A stretch of 39,982 bases of DNA from a virus: positions 1 through 39,982 of IMG/VR virus record IMGVR_UViG_3300032163_000619; one strand, written 5' to 3'. The notes beneath the pieces are model-generated. The model searched no databases, was not told the origin of the DNA, and saw nothing but the letters and a program-made list of their open reading frames with translations. Made by a program: the position numbers and the translations under genes. Position 1 is the stretch's first letter. The number at the start of each line of letters is the position of its first letter. Shown in pieces: positions 38,074 to 39,982 of the stretch.

Positions 38074-39684
38074 ATGCCACAATACCAAGATTTAGGAGAC
38101 AATAGGATTAGAATAACTTTTAACAGTTTAGATGCTGGGATTTCACGTGCGGTGTATGGCGGAGCGGAGGGACAGATTGCCGCTTGCCGTGATGTTGACC
38201 TTTACACTTCACCGGGACAAATACGTTCAGCTAGACAAATCAGTATTACCCCCGTAGCCGGACCGGGAGGCATAACTGCCATCAGTGCTTATGCCGTCTA
38301 TCAAAGCACCAATGCTGATAATAGCAAGAATTTTTTAGTATGGAGCAATAATGTTTCCGGCAGTCCCGGCACTTATCAGACAGTCATGAAGTCGTCTAGT
38401 GGCGACCTTGGAACTACCCTTACTACGGTTGCTACAGCCGCCAGCGCTTCGGGTTTGAGTATGGCTACAAGCGCCACGCCTTTTCTCTTTATGATGAATA
38501 AACCCATTGAGTTCAGTGGCAGTCTTTATTGGCCTTCATGGATTTCAGCCAATAGTAATTATGCCCTCTCAACCATCGTTAATGATACGACTGGCTATGA
38601 CCAATTTAAATTCGCAACTGGCGGGGGATATACGAACTTTGTCGGCCCTGTGGCTTATAAAGAATATTTCTACTATGCCAATGGAAATGTGCTTTATCGA
38701 AATGACGGCACTACTGAGACCGCCACCCTTACCCTACAAACGCACCTAGACATTAAATCAATAACCATAGTCAACCTTGATGGCAATGATTGGCTGGGTT
38801 TAGCCGTGGATTACAAGAATGGTTCAGGAAATTCTTTTGTCTACATCTATGATGGCATTTCCACTTTTTTGAGGCAGATTATAGATACCAACGCAATCGG
38901 CATTCAATCGGTTCGCCAGTTAAGGAACTCACTTGTAACTATCCATGTCGACAATCCCTATGGTGGGGGCAACAATGACGCCCAAGACAACTATTTAAGA
39001 ATTAAGACATGGGATGGAGGAGGACGCTTTAATGAGGTTTACTCTCTCCTTTTAAAAGTCGGTTTTCGAAATCAGCCATTTTTTGTGCGAGATGCCGCCA
39101 CTGTGGTGGTGAATGACGGGATTATTTTCGGACTTGATGGTGCGACCAATTCACCCACCTCCGGCGATACCGCCGCCATGTACGAGTTTCGCTTGCCTAA
39201 TATCTTGAATGAAAAATATATCGTCAATACGGGTACGATCACTGACCAACTGGACTTTAAAAATATCGCCTATATCAGAAATTTCCTATATTCTTTTTTT
39301 GTGAATAACACTACCAATGCCAATAACTTCAGCACCGACCAATCGGGCAGTTATTCAGGCAACTGCATGATTCGCACATTGCCTTTCCGATTTGATATCA
39401 GACACCCGGCTGTTATAAAATTAATTGAGGGGCAGGTCAAGGCAATGCCAGTAGGGACGAACATCAGTGCCGTTCACTATCCTAATCAAGGCGTATCGGC
39501 TTTAATAGGCGTTGTTAATGCTACCAGCCAAAGAACCTTTAGATTTACCAACGAGAATACCGCCGAATTTCCCATATCCGATATAGACCAGATTGAGTTC
39601 AGAATCCCAGGCATAAACACCACAACCCGACCGGAATTGATAATGCCTTTTATAGTGGAGGCAGAAATTAGAAAATCAAACTAA
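38074..39684 (+). CDS. Tail/virion protein
   Basis: The product is 536 aa. It is beta-rich throughout, with regular aromatic and Gly turns (AVYGGAEGQIAACRDVDLYT, SIYQS-like strands, FATGGGYTNFVGPVAYKEYF, YIYDGISTFLRQII) and no repeats or catalytic motif. Blade-like repetition suggests a propeller or tail-hub fold, comparable to large podoviral tail proteins, but no family is certain. Its stop overlaps the start of the next CDS (TAATG). Confidence 0.65.
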   Translation: MPQYQDLGDNRIRITFNSLDAGISRAVYGGAEGQIAACRDVDLYTSPGQIRSARQISITPVAGPGGITAISAYAVYQSTNADNSKNFLVWSNNVSGSPGTYQTVMKSSSGDLGTTLTTVATAASASGLSMATSATPFLFMMNKPIEFSGSLYWPSWISANSNYALSTIVNDTTGYDQFKFATGGGYTNFVGPVAYKEYFYYANGNVLYRNDGTTETATLTLQTHLDIKSITIVNLDGNDWLGLAVDYKNGSGNSFVYIYDGISTFLRQIIDTNAIGIQSVRQLRNSLVTIHVDNPYGGGNNDAQDNYLRIKTWDGGGRFNEVYSLLLKVGFRNQPFFVRDAATVVVNDGIIFGLDGATNSPTSGDTAAMYEFRLPNILNEKYIVNTGTITDQLDFKNIAYIRNFLYSFFVNNTTNANNFSTDQSGSYSGNCMIRTLPFRFDIRHPAVIKLIEGQVKAMPVGTNISAVHYPNQGVSALIGVVNATSQRTFRFTNENTAEFPISDIDQIEFRIPGINTTTRPELIMPFIVEAEIRKSN

Positions 39685-39982
39685 TGGATACACTTAATCA
39701 AAACATACCAGACCCAATAGACCAAAAAGATACCCCTATATTAGGCACATCCAAACAAGGAGTTGATAGTTACCAGATTCAGTCAATAACCTTATTCGCT
39801 GGAAATGCCAATACTGCCGCAAATTATTCCCGCTTCTTTTTAACGCCTTATCCGATGGAAATTGCCGAAGCTTGGGCGACATGGGAGAATGCAGCTAGCG
39901 GAGGCGGTTCACCAAAGGTAGGACTAGTCCGAATGACTAAGAACCAAGACGCCTTGAGTGCCGGACAAAACTTGCTCTCGGC
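39684..39982 (+). CDS. N-terminal part of a structural protein (3' truncated)
   Basis: The frame starts at ATG 39684 and is cut by the window end after 99 codons. A short acidic N-terminus (NQNIPDPIDQKDTPI) is followed by beta strands (SYQIQSITLFAG) and the VGLVRMTKNQDALSAGQNLL end. This part resembles the N-terminal half of the small phage protein type whose C-terminal half is seen at 1-162. If they are one gene, the missing link must have a length of 3n+1 bases, because a direct join is out of frame. Confidence 0.65.
   Translation, partial: MDTLNQNIPDPIDQKDTPILGTSKQGVDSYQIQSITLFAGNANTAANYSRFFLTPYPMEIAEAWATWENAASGGGSPKVGLVRMTKNQDALSAGQNLLS

Noticed and set aside
1-39982. Alternative genetic code (for example UGA as Gly, known in some uncultivated lineages and their phages)
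   Set aside because: Long genes end cleanly at TGA as well as TAA and TAG with overlapping ATGA junctions; no in-frame UGA is needed anywhere.
1-39982. tRNA genes and CRISPR arrays
   Set aside because: No cloverleaf with a GGTTCRA-type T-arm was seen. The regular repeat arrays (7464-7496, 7810-8004) have no spacers or are coding.
1-39982. Integrase, excisionase or CI-like repressor indicating lysogeny
   Set aside because: No tyrosine or serine recombinase motif or clear repressor is visible; the winged-helix protein at 9861 is not enough to call lysogeny.

Overview
The window looks like most of a tailed bacteriophage (or prophage) genome of podovirus-like layout. It encodes a small and a large terminase, a large portal, an acidic scaffold-like protein, an N4-gp56-type major capsid protein, adaptor and tail-like proteins, two internal virion-type proteins and a multi-enzyme peptidoglycan-lysis set. 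The DNA is moderately AT-rich and very tightly packed, and almost every gene is on the + strand. TAA, TAG and TGA are all used as stops, so translation is standard (code 11). Peptidoglycan hydrolases, one Sec-type signal peptide and sigma70-like promoters point to a bacterial host. Nothing in the sequence identifies the host lineage; an uncultivated bacterium seen through a metagenome is plausible but is inference.

Layout. 1-3528: end of a structural gene, a Gln-rich virion protein and a virion protein with a lytic transglycosylase domain. 3652-6263: lysis region (XhlA-like protein, small Cys-rich proteins, M23 endopeptidase, holin-like protein, secreted transglycosylase). 6223-7029: the only clear minus-strand gene, an HNH endonuclease. 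7030-7495: noncoding region with three hairpins, two of them rho-independent terminators, then a promoter and 11-bp repeats. 7496-15639: early or accessory region with a pentapeptide-repeat protein, RecB-like nuclease, SSB-like protein, winged-helix protein, two small nucleases, an SPFH/Band-7 membrane protein and two paralogous hypervariable proteins. 15656-22553: packaging and capsid module. 22560-33169: about 10.6 kb of sugar-nucleotide and glycosyltransferase genes with overlapping ends. 33123-39982: repeat-rich appendage proteins, another glycosyltransferase, an adaptor and tail proteins.

Most notable signals. (1) The paralogous proteins at 12558-13079 and 13495-14238 each carry a 46-codon, GC-rich block. 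In it, 19 of 21 nucleotide differences fall at codon positions 1 or 2, and third positions are almost frozen. The flanking sequence shows the opposite pattern. This is the footprint of adenine-directed mutagenesis by a diversity-generating retroelement (DGR), yet no reverse transcriptase or template repeat is visible in the window. (2) About 410 bases downstream is an uncharacterised RNA-like element with a 22-position closing stem and internal hairpins. (3) The glycan cluster contains WlbA/WbpB-, WlbB/WbpD-, WlbC/WbpE- and WlbD/WbpI-like enzymes, a near-complete route to a diacetamido uronic acid nucleotide, with a possible pseudoknot switch inside it. (4) The SPFH gene lies between two 38-bp copies of the start of the nuclease gene that follows it, which suggests an insertion.

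The last CDS (39684 onward) and the first fragment (1-162) resemble the N- and C-terminal parts of one protein family. The window may therefore be a circularly permuted genome missing only a small piece at the junction, although the two ends do not join in frame directly.
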